Shown: positions 52,971-62,186 of the stretch, piece by piece
How positions within the stretch are numbered: the stretch's first letter is position 1
Layout: every line of letters begins with the position of its first letter
Source of the DNA: Fundicoccus ignavus
GTDB taxonomy: Bacteria; Bacillota; Bacilli; Lactobacillales; Aerococcaceae
Reading direction: 5' to 3'
NCBI RefSeq assembly: GCF_009659375.1
Contig: NZ_WJQT01000001.1
Coordinates: forward strand, 186,001-250,000
Length of the DNA: 64,000 nucleotides
Notes under the pieces: model-generated
What the model was told of the DNA's origin: nothing
The model's input: the letters and a program-made list of their open reading frames with translations, nothing else
Database searches by the model: none
Position numbers and translations under genes: made by a program

Positions 52971-53966
52971 ATGCGAGTAACAATGATTCCAGGAGATGGA
53001 ATAGGTAGAGAAATAGCTCAAGCGATGATGCAAGTTGTTGATGCTAGTGGCGCAAAAATCGAGTGGGAAATTGTGCATGCCGGTGAAACGGTGCTGCAAG
53101 AAACAGGGGAATTAGTACCGCAAGCTGTCTATGATAGTCTTGAACGCAATCAAATTGCGATAAAAGGCCCGATCACCACACCCATCGGTCAAGGTTATCG
53201 TAGTGTAAACGTAGCACTAAGAAAGAAATATGATCTATATGCGAATGTGCGACCAATCCGTTCGGTTGGTCAAACACCATCTTTATTCGAAGGCTTAGAT
53301 TTAGTGTTGTTCCGAGAGAATACGGAAGATTTATATGCTGGTCTTGAAAAGAAAATTTCAGATGATGAAATGCATAGTATTAAAGTGATTACTCGTTCAG
53401 CATCTGAGCGAATTGTTAAACAAGCGTTTGATTTTGCGGTGAGTCATCAGCGTCGTAGAGTGACGGTGGTGACAAAGGCCAATATAATGAAGCTAACTGA
53501 CGGGCTATTTCTAGAAGTGGCCAGAGAAGTTGCTAAAGCATACCCAACGATTGAATTTACTGAAATTTTGGTCGACAATATGGCCATGCAATTAGTCATT
53601 AACCCTCAACAGTTTGATGTCATCGTAACGGAGAATTTATATGGCGATATTTTGTCAGATTTAATGGCGGGTTTAGTCGGCGGCTTAGGCATTATTCCAG
53701 GCGCTAATTTAGGACGGAATATGGCTATATTTGAAGCGGTGCATGGCTCGGCGCCTGATATTGCTGGTAAAGACTTAGCCAATCCAACAGCCTTAATTTT
53801 AAGTGCCTGCCTCATGTTAGAGCATTTGAATGAGTCCGAAGCTGCTAGTCGTATTCGACAAGCGCTCGATCAAGTCTTGAGTCATCCGGATAATTTTACG
53901 CGCGATTTAGGCGGCCACATCGGTACCACAGCCTTTACAAACTTAATCTTAGCTGCCATGCAGTAA
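52971..53966 (+). CDS. NAD-type isocitrate/isopropylmalate dehydrogenase
   Basis: A 331-residue beta-decarboxylating dehydrogenase of the short, NAD-dependent kind. TMIPGDGIGREIAQAMM near 4-20, LYANVRPIRS near 91-100, FRENTEDLYAG near 116-126 and AVHGSAPDIAGKDLANPTA near 259-277 are clear. The FRENTEDLYAG segment favours isocitrate over isopropylmalate. With the citrate transporter in front it could draw citrate toward 2-oxoglutarate for glutamate, but aconitase is not in the window. Confidence 0.85.
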   Translation: MRVTMIPGDGIGREIAQAMMQVVDASGAKIEWEIVHAGETVLQETGELVPQAVYDSLERNQIAIKGPITTPIGQGYRSVNVALRKKYDLYANVRPIRSVGQTPSLFEGLDLVLFRENTEDLYAGLEKKISDDEMHSIKVITRSASERIVKQAFDFAVSHQRRRVTVVTKANIMKLTDGLFLEVAREVAKAYPTIEFTEILVDNMAMQLVINPQQFDVIVTENLYGDILSDLMAGLVGGLGIIPGANLGRNMAIFEAVHGSAPDIAGKDLANPTALILSACLMLEHLNESEAASRIRQALDQVLSHPDNFTRDLGGHIGTTAFTNLILAAMQ

Positions 53967-53990
53967 AAATCCATCAAATGAAATACCACG

Positions 53991-54025
53991 AGCTCTCTTG
54001 AACAAACTGTTTGGGGGAGCTTTTT
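53991..54025 (+). terminator. Terminator after the dehydrogenase gene
   Basis: AGCTC and GGAGCT pair around an inner stem, followed by five T. Confidence 0.65.
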
Positions 54026-54074
54026 GAGCATGCTGTATGTTGAAGCATATTTTGGCCAAATGATGATTAGGCTA

Positions 54075-54731
54075 TTATTTAGGTTGTGCCAAGTCGCTTA
54101 ATAAATCATGGTTCAGAATATGGTAGCCATTGGTTTGCTTTTCTAGAACCTCTTGGGTGCATAGTTTATTGAGAATTCTAAAGACATGACGGTAACTAAT
54201 ACCAATTGAAGCCGCAACGTCTGTTAGCACATCACGAAATAGGTTATTGTGGGCAGAGCTTAGAATATAGGCACATAATCTTTGCTCGCCGCTATTCAAA
54301 GAAAGCGCAACAAGATTATCTGCATTGTCTTTAACTTTATCCGCTAAACTACTTGCGACTTTTTGTAAGAAGATTACATTACGGTGAAGTTCTTTAGCGC
54401 ATAAAGCGTAACGGATGCCAATACAGTTGACTTCTGATATCGCGATAGCCGTTGAATGCGCATTGGCCTGCATCTGCACTAATTCGATTTCTCCAATAAT
54501 GCCTTCTGAAGCATAATAACCTAGAATATGTTGTTCACCATTTGTGCCCGTTCGATAAATTTTAGCACGACCTTCCACCACTAAGAAAAACCAATTAAGT
54601 GCTTGTCCTTCTTCAGAGAGTAACTCTCCAGGTTTAAAATGAACTGCTTGAATGGAATCACCGCCAAGATGTTGAAGATTATAGCTAGCTAATGCTTCAA
54701 TATGTTGGCTAGTAATGGGGATTTTATTCAT
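54075..54731 (-). CDS. Crp/Fnr-family regulator
   Basis: A 218-residue regulator with an N-terminal cyclic-nucleotide-type beta-barrel (about 1-120: PGELLSEEGQALNWFFLVVE, then GRAKIYR) and a C-terminal winged helix (about 150-205: DVAASIGISYRHVFRILNKL). It has a single Cys in the barrel region and lacks the Cys cluster of oxygen-sensing Fnr. ATG 54731 has GGAGGTGA before it. It is divergent from a YdcZ-type transporter gene, a pair often seen in Firmicutes, and probably controls it through the palindrome between them. Confidence 0.87.
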   Translation of the reverse strand: MNKIPITSQHIEALASYNLQHLGGDSIQAVHFKPGELLSEEGQALNWFFLVVEGRAKIYRTGTNGEQHILGYYASEGIIGEIELVQMQANAHSTAIAISEVNCIGIRYALCAKELHRNVIFLQKVASSLADKVKDNADNLVALSLNSGEQRLCAYILSSAHNNLFRDVLTDVAASIGISYRHVFRILNKLCTQEVLEKQTNGYHILNHDLLSDLAQPK

Positions 54732-54781
54732 GAACGTCACCTCCTATCTACTATTATAATATGAAGCGTTGAAAAGACCAT

Positions 54782-54791
54782 GACATATGTC
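54782..54791. promoter_or_regulatory. Palindrome between crp-like and transporter genes
   Basis: GACATATGTC is a perfect 10-bp palindrome, in a 109-bp divergent promoter region. It is a candidate operator of the adjacent Crp/Fnr regulator. Confidence 0.4.
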
Positions 54792-54840
54792 CTATTAATA
54801 ATCGTAAACACTTGTTATGATCGTGTTAAGGAGGTGCTGT

Positions 54841-55719
54841 ATGTACCAATCGCTCGCATTTGTAACAGGTATTATTCTGGCTGTCATGATTTCAGTCAAC
54901 GGAGGATTATCTGGCTATTATGGCGTATTTCCAGCGACAGTAATCATTCATTTAGTGGGGACAATATTTTCATTATTCTTCACACTTAAGCAATACGGCT
55001 GGATTAAATTAACAGGTTTTAAACCAGTTTGGATCTATTTAGGAGGCGCCATCGGTGTCTTTACGGTAGTCTTTAACAACTTGGCTTTTAGCAAACTAAG
55101 TGTCACGAACATTATTGCTTTGGCTTTATTCGGACAAACAATTACTGCGCTTATTTTTGATCATTTTGGGCTACTAGGTATGAAGAAAATTCCGTTTAAG
55201 AAAACGTCTCTATTAGGTTTAAGTTTTTCACTCTTTGGTATTTGGCAATTGTTAGATACTTCCGTCTCAGGTGCAATTTTAGCTGTTTTATATGCGGTTA
55301 CATCGGGAGTAACAGTTGTCCTGTCGCGATCCGTAAATACTCAATTATCTGAAAAAATAGGAGCAATGCATGGAGCCTTAGTGAATCATGTCGTTGGTTT
55401 AATTGTATCTATCCTAATTTTATTCTTTGTAAACATTGAAACAGTTCCTTTTAAATTAAATAATCCATTAATGTATTTCGGCGGGGTGCTAGGTGTAGTG
55501 GTCGTTTATCTTTCAAATATCGTTGTGCCCAAAGTTTCATCATTCAACCTCACCATCTTAAGTTTCGTTGGTCAAGTTCTAATGGGGCTTGCTTTGGATT
55601 TAATATTAACACAGACATACTCTGTTCCCGCTCTAAAAGCCGCGCTCATCATTGCAACAGGTATCTTGCTAACAATGCTGACAGAGAAAGTGTCGATCAA
55701 AAGAACTAACAAAATTTAG
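54841..55719 (+). CDS. YdcZ/DUF606-type DMT transporter, fused
   Basis: A 292-residue protein with ten hydrophobic helices in two similar halves of five (about 1-145 and 150-292). DUF606/YdcZ proteins usually have five helices, so this is the fused double form. Some members carry short organic compounds or drugs; the substrate here is unknown. ATG 54841 has a strong AAGGAGGTG site. Confidence 0.85.
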   Translation: MYQSLAFVTGIILAVMISVNGGLSGYYGVFPATVIIHLVGTIFSLFFTLKQYGWIKLTGFKPVWIYLGGAIGVFTVVFNNLAFSKLSVTNIIALALFGQTITALIFDHFGLLGMKKIPFKKTSLLGLSFSLFGIWQLLDTSVSGAILAVLYAVTSGVTVVLSRSVNTQLSEKIGAMHGALVNHVVGLIVSILILFFVNIETVPFKLNNPLMYFGGVLGVVVVYLSNIVVPKVSSFNLTILSFVGQVLMGLALDLILTQTYSVPALKAALIIATGILLTMLTEKVSIKRTNKI

Positions 55720-55864
55720 CCAAAATACTAACTAAAAACCTGTGAAGGAAGTGTGATACATCAAGCAAAATCCCACTGTTTCCCATCATATTCTTACTTT
55801 TTAGCCCTGTGATTAAAATGATAGAAGTGTATAATGAAGAGAAAGTGTGGAAAGGGTGAGTCGT

Positions 55865-56740
55865 TTGAGATTTCTAAAAAGCAAAGATACATGGATATCC
55901 ATTCTTATGGTAATAATTGGAACCTTTTTATATGCCTTAACCGTTAATGCGGTAGTCATTCCCAATACATTGGGTGAAGGCGGGGCGACAGGTATGACCT
56001 TGATGATTTTTTATTGGCTAGGCTGGAATCCAGCGATAGTCAGTTTTGTCTTGAATGCGATATTGCTCGTGATTGGCTGGCGACATTTAGAGAAACGTCA
56101 AATTATGTACACAATTGTGTCAATGTTCGTGATGTCGGTGGCGTTAGAATATACGACTGGTTTTAGTTTTGTTTCCGACAATACAGTAGTTGCGGCAGTC
56201 GCGGGTGGTGTGCTAAGTGGATTAGCTATCGGGATTGTATCACTAGGTGGTGGGACAACCGGCGGAACGGAAATCATTGCTTGGATTATGAAAAAGTATC
56301 TCGGCATCGGTGTTTCAGCTGGGTTGTTGTTAATCGATTTCTTGGTAGTCGCGCCGTTAACCGTTCAAATTGGGCTAGAAAAAGCGATTCTGACTTTGAT
56401 TATGTTATATGTCATGTCTAAAGTTTTGAACTTTATAATCGAAGGCTTTAATCCTAAAAAATCTATCACAATCATCTCGAAACAACATGAAGCAATTGCG
56501 GCAGCTATTCAAGAAAAAGTTGACCGTGGGATTACGATACTGGATGGAAAAGGCTATTATTCGAGAGAGGCCCACCAAATTTTGTATATTGTGATTAATC
56601 GACACCAGCTTATTAACGTTCAGAATATTATTTATGAGCTCGATCCAAAGGCTTTTGTGATTATTACGGATGTGCAACAGGTCATTGGTGAGGGGTTTAC
56701 CTTCTATTTAAGCGATGAAGATGTAGTTCAAAGACCATAG
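55865..56740 (+). CDS. YitT-family membrane protein
   Basis: A 291-residue protein with five or six membrane helices (about 10-200) and a C-terminal DUF2179 domain (about 205-285, KSITIISKQHEAIAAAIQEK, then ILDGKGYYS). The NTLGEGGATGMTLMIFYWLG and GGGTTGGTEIIAWIM segments are YitT hallmarks. The role is unknown. TTG 55865 fits AAAGGGTGA. Confidence 0.9.
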   Translation: MRFLKSKDTWISILMVIIGTFLYALTVNAVVIPNTLGEGGATGMTLMIFYWLGWNPAIVSFVLNAILLVIGWRHLEKRQIMYTIVSMFVMSVALEYTTGFSFVSDNTVVAAVAGGVLSGLAIGIVSLGGGTTGGTEIIAWIMKKYLGIGVSAGLLLIDFLVVAPLTVQIGLEKAILTLIMLYVMSKVLNFIIEGFNPKKSITIISKQHEAIAAAIQEKVDRGITILDGKGYYSREAHQILYIVINRHQLINVQNIIYELDPKAFVIITDVQQVIGEGFTFYLSDEDVVQRP

Positions 56741-56748
56741 AAATTAAT

Positions 56749-56787
56749 GAGCTCCTGCATGCCGAAAGGTGTGGAGGGCTTTTTTTG
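56749..56787 (+). terminator. Terminator of the yitT-like gene
   Basis: AGCTCCTGCAT and GTGGAGGGCT pair imperfectly, followed by seven T. Confidence 0.7.
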
Positions 56788-56794
56788 TCCTCTG

Positions 56795-56959
56795 CTCAGT
56801 GTGTCAGTTTGCCAAGGCGGTGGTCGATTTCAAAGCCATCACTAGCGTTCTGTCTTTTCCAGCTCAATCGGCTAGGCTCTAACTAATTCGCTGCGCTCAA
56901 AATCAGAGCAAGCTACGCCGATTGCCCTTTCTACCGCTTTAGGCAACTGACACACTGAG
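56795..56959. repeat. Palindromic repeat, family 1, copy F (full)
   Basis: The outer stem pairs CTCAGTGTGTCAGTT(T)GCC with GGCAACTGACACACTGAG, different in nearly every base from the outer stem of copy A yet almost perfectly paired. The middle CAATCGGC/GCCGATTG stem and the CTCT/AGAG tip are kept. A second partial left arm lies at 57012-57054. Confidence 0.8.
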
Positions 56960-57524
56960 CTACGTCTTTGGTGATTGGTGTTGGTAGTTGAGCAAATTGT
57001 CGGTAGTTTTTACTCCGCTCATTGTATCGGTTTTCCAAGACGGTGGTCGCTTCGTTAATAGTTTACTCAATTGGATCAATTTACTACTTTGTATACAACA
57101 AAGACAAATTTATATGGGCGAACTTTTGGAAAATTGGAATAAAATAAGATTCTTAATAAAAATTTAACAAATTAATTTTATGGTTAAAAATCAAAAAGGC
57201 CACATTACATAAAATAATCAAAATATTCCTTAAAATTCAAAAAGATGACTCAACATTAAAAATGAATGAAATTTGTAATAATGACTTATTATGATGAAAT
57301 AAGCGTTTTGAAGCCACTGAAAAAAAGTATGGTGCTTTAAAGTATTCAAAACATGTTAGATAATGTAACAAAACAGGTTAAGAAGACAAAGGAGTCAAAA
57401 ATGAGTTTTTTATAAATTATATAAGATAACATTAAATAAAAATGAAAAATAAACTAGATTTTACTCATTAACTCTGATAATCTTCAATCAAGGAAATAAA
57501 TTCCTTTTGGAAGGATGTGAATAA
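56960..57524. other. Long AT-rich upstream region of the ABC operon
   Basis: Besides a partial repeat at 57012-57054, these 565 bp are AT-rich with no clear gene. AAAGGAG is followed by a 4-codon ORF (ATG 57401, MSFL), too short to judge. No T-box or other known riboswitch is recognised. Confidence 0.4.
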
Positions 57525-58253
57525 ATGATTCATATGGAAAACGTCAATAAATATTTTGGCGATCACCATGTATTGCAGAATGTCTCGTTGGATATTGAAG
57601 AAGGAGAAAAAGTTGTAATTATCGGCCCCTCGGGTTCTGGTAAAAGTACATTAATTCGCTGTATGAACCGCTTAGAAGATATTTCGAGTGGGACAGCGCG
57701 TGTGAATGGTTTTGATTTAACGGACAAGAAAGTCCCCATTCTGAAGGTGCGACAGAAGGTTGCGATGGTTTTTCAGAATTTCAATTTATACTCACATAAG
57801 ACAATTTTAGAAAATGTCATACTTGCTCCTATCAATGTTTTGAAGGTTAAAAAGGAAGATGCCATTAAAACTGGAATGGAATATTTGAAAAAAGTAGGGA
57901 TTGAAGACAAAGCGAATGCTTACCCATCACAATTGTCGGGTGGTCAGCAACAAAGAGTTGCGATTGCACGTGCCTTAAATATGCACCCAGAAGTGATACT
58001 GTTTGACGAACCTACGTCAGCATTGGATCCAGAAACAATTCAGGAAGTGTTAGATGTTATGACAAAACTATCTGAGTTGAATATTACCATGGTGGTTGTC
58101 ACTCACGAAATGGGCTTCGCTCGAAGAGTGGCTGACCGAGTGATTTTTATGGATCAGGGGACAATTGTTGAACAAGGCCCACCTGAAGAATTTTTCACCC
58201 AAACACAAAATCAACGAGCAAAAGATTTCTTAAGTAAAATCATTGCTCATTAA
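57525..58253 (+). CDS. Polar amino-acid ABC transporter ATPase
   Basis: A 242-residue ATPase of the GlnQ/HisP type. Walker [10 protein letters not shown] lies near 33-41, the signature [15 protein letters not shown] near 138-152, Walker [15 protein letters not shown] near 158-171 and the H-loop THE near 194-196. It powers the two permeases of this four-gene operon. AAGGATGTGA precedes the ATG. Glutamate, glutamine or aspartate are likely substrates. Confidence 0.93.
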   Translation: MIHMENVNKYFGDHHVLQNVSLDIEEGEKVVIIGPSGSGKSTLIRCMNRLEDISSGTARVNGFDLTDKKVPILKVRQKVAMVFQNFNLYSHKTILENVILAPINVLKVKKEDAIKTGMEYLKKVGIEDKANAYPSQLSGGQQQRVAIARALNMHPEVILFDEPTSALDPETIQEVLDVMTKLSELNITMVVVTHEMGFARRVADRVIFMDQGTIVEQGPPEEFFTQTQNQRAKDFLSKIIAH

Positions 58254-58294
58254 TAAAACAAACTAAAATGCTAACGTTAAAGGAGAAATATTAT

Positions 58295-59101
58295 ATGAAA
58301 ACATGGAAAAAATTACTAACAGTTTTATCTGCTACTGCCTTAACAAGTCTAGTTGCCTTGGCACCTGCAACAGCCTTAGCTGAAGATGCTTTGCCAGCAC
58401 AAGTACAAGCGATTAAAGATGCTGGTGTGTTAAAAGTTGGTGTTAAAGAAGATGTACCAGGTTTTGGTTATTTTAGTCCAGATACGAATGAACACGAAGG
58501 ATTTGAAATTGATTTAGCACGTAAAATTGCGGAAGAAATTACAGGAAGCGCGGATAATATTGAATTTACAGGTGTTACAGCTAAGACTCGTGGACCATTA
58601 TTAGATAACGGAGAAGTTGACATGATTATTGCTACGTTCACGATAACTGAAGAACGAAAAGAAACGTATAACTTTACAGATCCATACTATACTGATGAAG
58701 TTGGCTTCTTAGTTAAATCTGATGCTGGTTATTCAGATTTAGCAAGTTTAGCAGGTAAAAATATTGGGGTTTCTCAAACATCTACAACACAAGCTAAAAT
58801 TGAAGAAGAAGGTGCTAAAGATGACTTAACATTCAACTTCAGTGAATATGCTACTTATCCAGAATTAAAAGCAGCTTTAACAGCTAATCGTATTGATGCG
58901 TTTGCAGTTGATAAGTCTATCTTGGCTGGTTATGTTGACGATCAAACATCAATCTTAGAGTTTGGTTTTGCGCCACAAGAATACGGTGTTACAACTAAAT
59001 TAGATAATACAGAGTTGAATGACTATTTAAATGATTTATTAGATAAATGGGAAGAAGACGGTACATTAGCTGATATGAAAGCTACACACGGTTTAGAATA
59101 A
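58295..59101 (+). CDS. Amino-acid ABC transporter substrate-binding protein
   Basis: A 268-residue solute-binding protein of family 3 (PF00497). Residues 1-29 form a signal peptide ending APATALA before EDALPAQ. The protein has no Cys at all, so no lipobox, unlike most Gram-positive binding proteins. Ligand-site segments GFEIDLARKIAEE near 69-81 and FTITEERKETYNFTDPYY near 116-133 are typical of glutamate/glutamine or aspartate binders. ATG 58295 has AAAGGAG upstream. How it is held near the permease is unclear. Confidence 0.92.
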   Translation: MKTWKKLLTVLSATALTSLVALAPATALAEDALPAQVQAIKDAGVLKVGVKEDVPGFGYFSPDTNEHEGFEIDLARKIAEEITGSADNIEFTGVTAKTRGPLLDNGEVDMIIATFTITEERKETYNFTDPYYTDEVGFLVKSDAGYSDLASLAGKNIGVSQTSTTQAKIEEEGAKDDLTFNFSEYATYPELKAALTANRIDAFAVDKSILAGYVDDQTSILEFGFAPQEYGVTTKLDNTELNDYLNDLLDKWEEDGTLADMKATHGLE

Positions 59102-59140
59102 CCCATTATCACAATATTAAGACCCGAGGAGGAAAAACAC

Positions 59141-59848
59141 ATGTCATTTGTGGCAACTATCTCGTGGTTAGAAGAAGGACCTTTTGCATTAAGAAGATGG
59201 GCAGCACTTATGGAAGATCTGCCCCTTTTCTTTGAATCGTTTCTTTATACTATTGGGCTCGCAATTGGAGCCCTCATTTTAGCGTTTACGTTAGGAACAT
59301 TTTTAGGTATTCTTTCTAGTTCACGTCATGTATTAATTAGAATTATTACACGCATTTATGTAGAATTTTTCCAGAATACGCCATTGTTAATCCAAGTATT
59401 CTTTGTTTATTATGGCTTACCTATGGTAGGGATAATCTGGGATACTTATACAATCGGTATACTCTGTGTGGGAGTTTATACGAGTGCTTATATTGCAGAA
59501 GTTATTCGCTCAGGAATTCAATCAATTCCTAAAGGGCAGTTAGAAGCAGGTTATTCACAAGGCTTTACATATTGGGGAGCAATGCGTCATATTATCTTGC
59601 CTCAGACTTTCCGAATTATTCTGCCGCCACTGACGAATCAGGTAGTGAACCTAATCAAGAACACTTCAACTGTAGCGATTATTTCGGGTGCAGATATTAT
59701 GTTCCGAGCCAACAGCTGGTCATCGCAAAATCTTCATTACGTGCCAGCTTTTGCATTTGCGGCTCTTTTATACTTTATTCTCTGCTTCCCATTGACGTTT
59801 TTGGCGAACCATTTGGAAGAAAAGAATAGTAAAGCTTATGCACGTTAG
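59141..59848 (+). CDS. Amino-acid ABC transporter permease 1
   Basis: A 235-residue inner-membrane permease of the HisM type with five or six helices. The EAA loop is seen as EVIRSGIQSIPKGQLEAGYS near 126-145 and FTYWGAMRHIILPQTFRIIL near 147-166. It pairs with the next gene's product as a heterodimer. Confidence 0.92.
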   Translation: MSFVATISWLEEGPFALRRWAALMEDLPLFFESFLYTIGLAIGALILAFTLGTFLGILSSSRHVLIRIITRIYVEFFQNTPLLIQVFFVYYGLPMVGIIWDTYTIGILCVGVYTSAYIAEVIRSGIQSIPKGQLEAGYSQGFTYWGAMRHIILPQTFRIILPPLTNQVVNLIKNTSTVAIISGADIMFRANSWSSQNLHYVPAFAFAALLYFILCFPLTFLANHLEEKNSKAYAR

Positions 59849-59863
59849 AAAGGGGGAGTCAGT

Positions 59864-60529
59864 ATGACATTTCAAGAACAAACGGCACAAATATTTACCT
59901 ATAACAACATGAAGTTTCTGATGGATGGACTCGGCTTAACCCTTTATATATCGTTAATATCGATTGGTTTAAGCACACTATTTGGCACGGTATTAGCAAT
60001 TTGGCGCGCTAGATCGAAGAGTATTCTACGATGGATTGCGATTATTTACATTGAGTTTGTCAGAAACGTTCCAAATATATTGTGGATTTTCGTTATTTTT
60101 TTAATTTTTAAATTGAAGTCGGTGGAAGCGGGAATAGTTAGTTTTACCGTTTTTACGACTGCAGCAATGGCTGAAATTATAAGAGGTGGTTTAATCAGTG
60201 TGAATGCCGGAGAAATTGAGGCAGCAGAATCACAAGGATTAACTAACTTACAAATCTTGTGGCACATTATTCTGCCTCAAGCTTTCCGAAACATGTTACC
60301 ATCGATTATTTCACAATTTGTGACCGTAATTAAAGATACGAGTTTCCTTTATTCGGTCCTAGCGCTACAAGAATTACTAGGTAAAGCGAACATTTTAATG
60401 GGGCGTTACTCAACAACCGAGCAAGTCTTTTTATTATATGGCCTGTTAGCGATGATCTATTTCGTCGTTAACTTCTCGATTTCATCTTTCTCACGTCATT
60501 TAGAGAAATCATGGATATATACAAAGTAA
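59864..60529 (+). CDS. Amino-acid ABC transporter permease 2
   Basis: A 221-residue permease of the same family, with EIIRGGLISVNAGEIEAAES near 105-124 and HIILPQAFRNMLPSIISQ near 136-153 as the EAA region. It follows permease 1 by 15 bp and closes the operon. Confidence 0.92.
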   Translation: MTFQEQTAQIFTYNNMKFLMDGLGLTLYISLISIGLSTLFGTVLAIWRARSKSILRWIAIIYIEFVRNVPNILWIFVIFLIFKLKSVEAGIVSFTVFTTAAMAEIIRGGLISVNAGEIEAAESQGLTNLQILWHIILPQAFRNMLPSIISQFVTVIKDTSFLYSVLALQELLGKANILMGRYSTTEQVFLLYGLLAMIYFVVNFSISSFSRHLEKSWIYTK

Positions 60530-60538
60530 AGATAGTAA

Positions 60539-60564
60539 TCCTTCCAGTAAAGTGGGAGGTTTTT
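60539..60564 (+). terminator. Terminator of the ABC operon
   Basis: CTTCCA and TGGGAG pair over a short loop, followed by seven T. Confidence 0.75.
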
Positions 60565-60586
60565 TTGCAGCCAAAATATAACAAAA

Positions 60587-60613
60587 AACCTCAGCACGAA
60601 TGCTGAGGTGTTA
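60587..60613 (-). terminator. Terminator of the cold-shock gene
   Basis: CCTCAGCA pairs perfectly with TGCTGAGG; on the minus strand a T-rich tail follows. Confidence 0.85.
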
Positions 60614-60627
60614 AAGTTTAGTTAAAA

Positions 60628-60828
60628 TTAAGCTTTGTTAACGTTAACTGCTTGAGGTCCACGGTTACCTTGTTCTACTTCGAAAGTAACTGCTTGGCCT
60701 TCTTCTAAAGTTTTGAAACCATCTGTTTGGATAGCTGAGAAGTGTACGAATACATCGTCAGCGCCTTCGCGTTCGATAAATCCAAAACCTTTGTCTGCGT
60801 TAAACCATTTAACTGTACCGTTATTCAT
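60628..60828 (-). CDS. Cold-shock protein (CspA family)
   Basis: A 66-residue OB-fold RNA chaperone. [18 protein letters not shown] near 3-20 holds RNP1 (KGFGFIE) and [10 protein letters not shown] near 24-33 holds RNP2. ATG 60828 is preceded by GGAGGAA; the longer ORF upstream is only the open 5' leader. That leader, about 130 bases, may act as the usual temperature-sensitive RNA, though I cannot confirm it by eye. Confidence 0.95.
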   Translation of the reverse strand: MNNGTVKWFNADKGFGFIEREGADDVFVHFSAIQTDGFKTLEEGQAVTFEVEQGNRGPQAVNVNKA

Positions 60829-61037
60829 AATGAAATTCCTCCATGTGCTTTTGCACGTAATATTTGTAATACATCGTTCCAAAACTGTAAGAGGGAATTT
60901 TATCATGATATGAATAAAAGCCAATTTAATTTTGTTAACAAATTTACTACAATGTATACTATACACTTTTTTAGATATTAAGTAAAGTGATTAAGTGAAC
61001 TTAATGGAAACTTACGTTCTTTCATTCATGGATAAAA

Positions 61038-61961
61038 CTATTTGTCGTCAATCGGAGTAATATCTTTTCCAACATTGAAATAGTTATTTATACTATCGAT
61101 GACATAAGTTTCTAAAGTGGTATAACTGTTCTTTTTAGGAAACGCTGCAACCACGTCCCAGTTGATTGTATTCTCAATCGGTCGTTCAACAATGACTTCA
61201 CCCCTAATAAAATCCATGACTGGGCGAGGGAGAATGGTAACAAAATCATTGGTCTTAACGGCTTCGATGAAGAAATCCCAAGATTTTGAATGAATAACAT
61301 GGCGTTGGTGGCTATTATGCATATTAAATTTTGTATTAAGTAGATGATGAATCATAAAAGACTCGTCAAACATAATAATTTTGTGGGGTCTAAAATCTTG
61401 CCAAGATATTTTATCTTTTTCGGCTAAAGGATGATTTTGATGCATATAAGCCCTCAATTGATCATGATGTAAGTGGACTTCATTAAACACACTTTTATTG
61501 AGTGAGTTAGGTTTTAACAGAATGGCAATATCGACTTGTCCCAACAATAGTTGTTTTTCCAGTTCAAAGGCCCCTGCCTCAACCATTATAAATCTAACAT
61601 TAGGATTTTTAGTCATTAGTTGTAACATCACGTCTGAGAATAAAAGGCTTAAAATAAGTGGAGGTACACCAATGCGAATGGTTCCACCATAAAAAGACGA
61701 AAGCTCACGTATGCTACTCATCATATTCTCGTGTTGTTCAACTAATTCGGCACCTTTTGCGTATAGCAGTTCTCCAACAGGAGTTAAGCTTTTCAAGCGT
61801 CCGTTTTGTCTTACAAACAGATCGACTCTTTCAACATTTTCAAAATTTAATACAAAGCGACTTAAAGCTGGTTGCGAAATGTGCAATTTTTGGGCAGTAG
61901 TCGACAAATTGAAGTCATTTTCGACAATTGCGACAAAGTATCTAAGTTGGGAAATTTCCAA
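61038..61961 (-). CDS. LysR-family regulator next to the thiolase
   Basis: A 307-residue LysR regulator. The winged helix covers about 1-60 (YFVAIVENDFNLSTTAQKLH, then ISQPALSRFVLNFENV), and the remainder is the effector domain. TTG 61961 (MEISQLRYF) fits TAGGAG; GTG 61970 overlaps it. It is divergent from the thiolase gene over 225 bp and may control it. It resembles CysB/Cbl-like or CpsY-like members, but the signal is unknown. Confidence 0.85.
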   Translation of the reverse strand: MEISQLRYFVAIVENDFNLSTTAQKLHISQPALSRFVLNFENVERVDLFVRQNGRLKSLTPVGELLYAKGAELVEQHENMMSSIRELSSFYGGTIRIGVPPLILSLLFSDVMLQLMTKNPNVRFIMVEAGAFELEKQLLLGQVDIAILLKPNSLNKSVFNEVHLHHDQLRAYMHQNHPLAEKDKISWQDFRPHKIIMFDESFMIHHLLNTKFNMHNSHQRHVIHSKSWDFFIEAVKTNDFVTILPRPVMDFIRGEVIVERPIENTINWDVVAAFPKKNSYTTLETYVIDSINNYFNVGKDITPIDDK

Positions 61962-62186
61962 AGAACTCACTCCTAATTTTTATATGAATGAAAACGTATA
62001 GCTAATCGGGACTAATTATAACACATGGTTATAAGCGGGTATAATTTTTTTATTGTGGTATCTATAAAATCTATGATTTAAACTGATAATATCAGTCCTT
62101 AGTTTGAAAGGTTTAAATTATTATAGGAACTAAGGTATAATGATGTGAGTTTTTATAAATAAAATTTGTAAAGAGGGGGGGGCACT

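Noticed and set aside
57401-57415. Four-codon ORF (MSFL) behind AAAGGAG
   Set aside because: Too short to separate from chance in AT-rich DNA, with no hairpin or terminator nearby.
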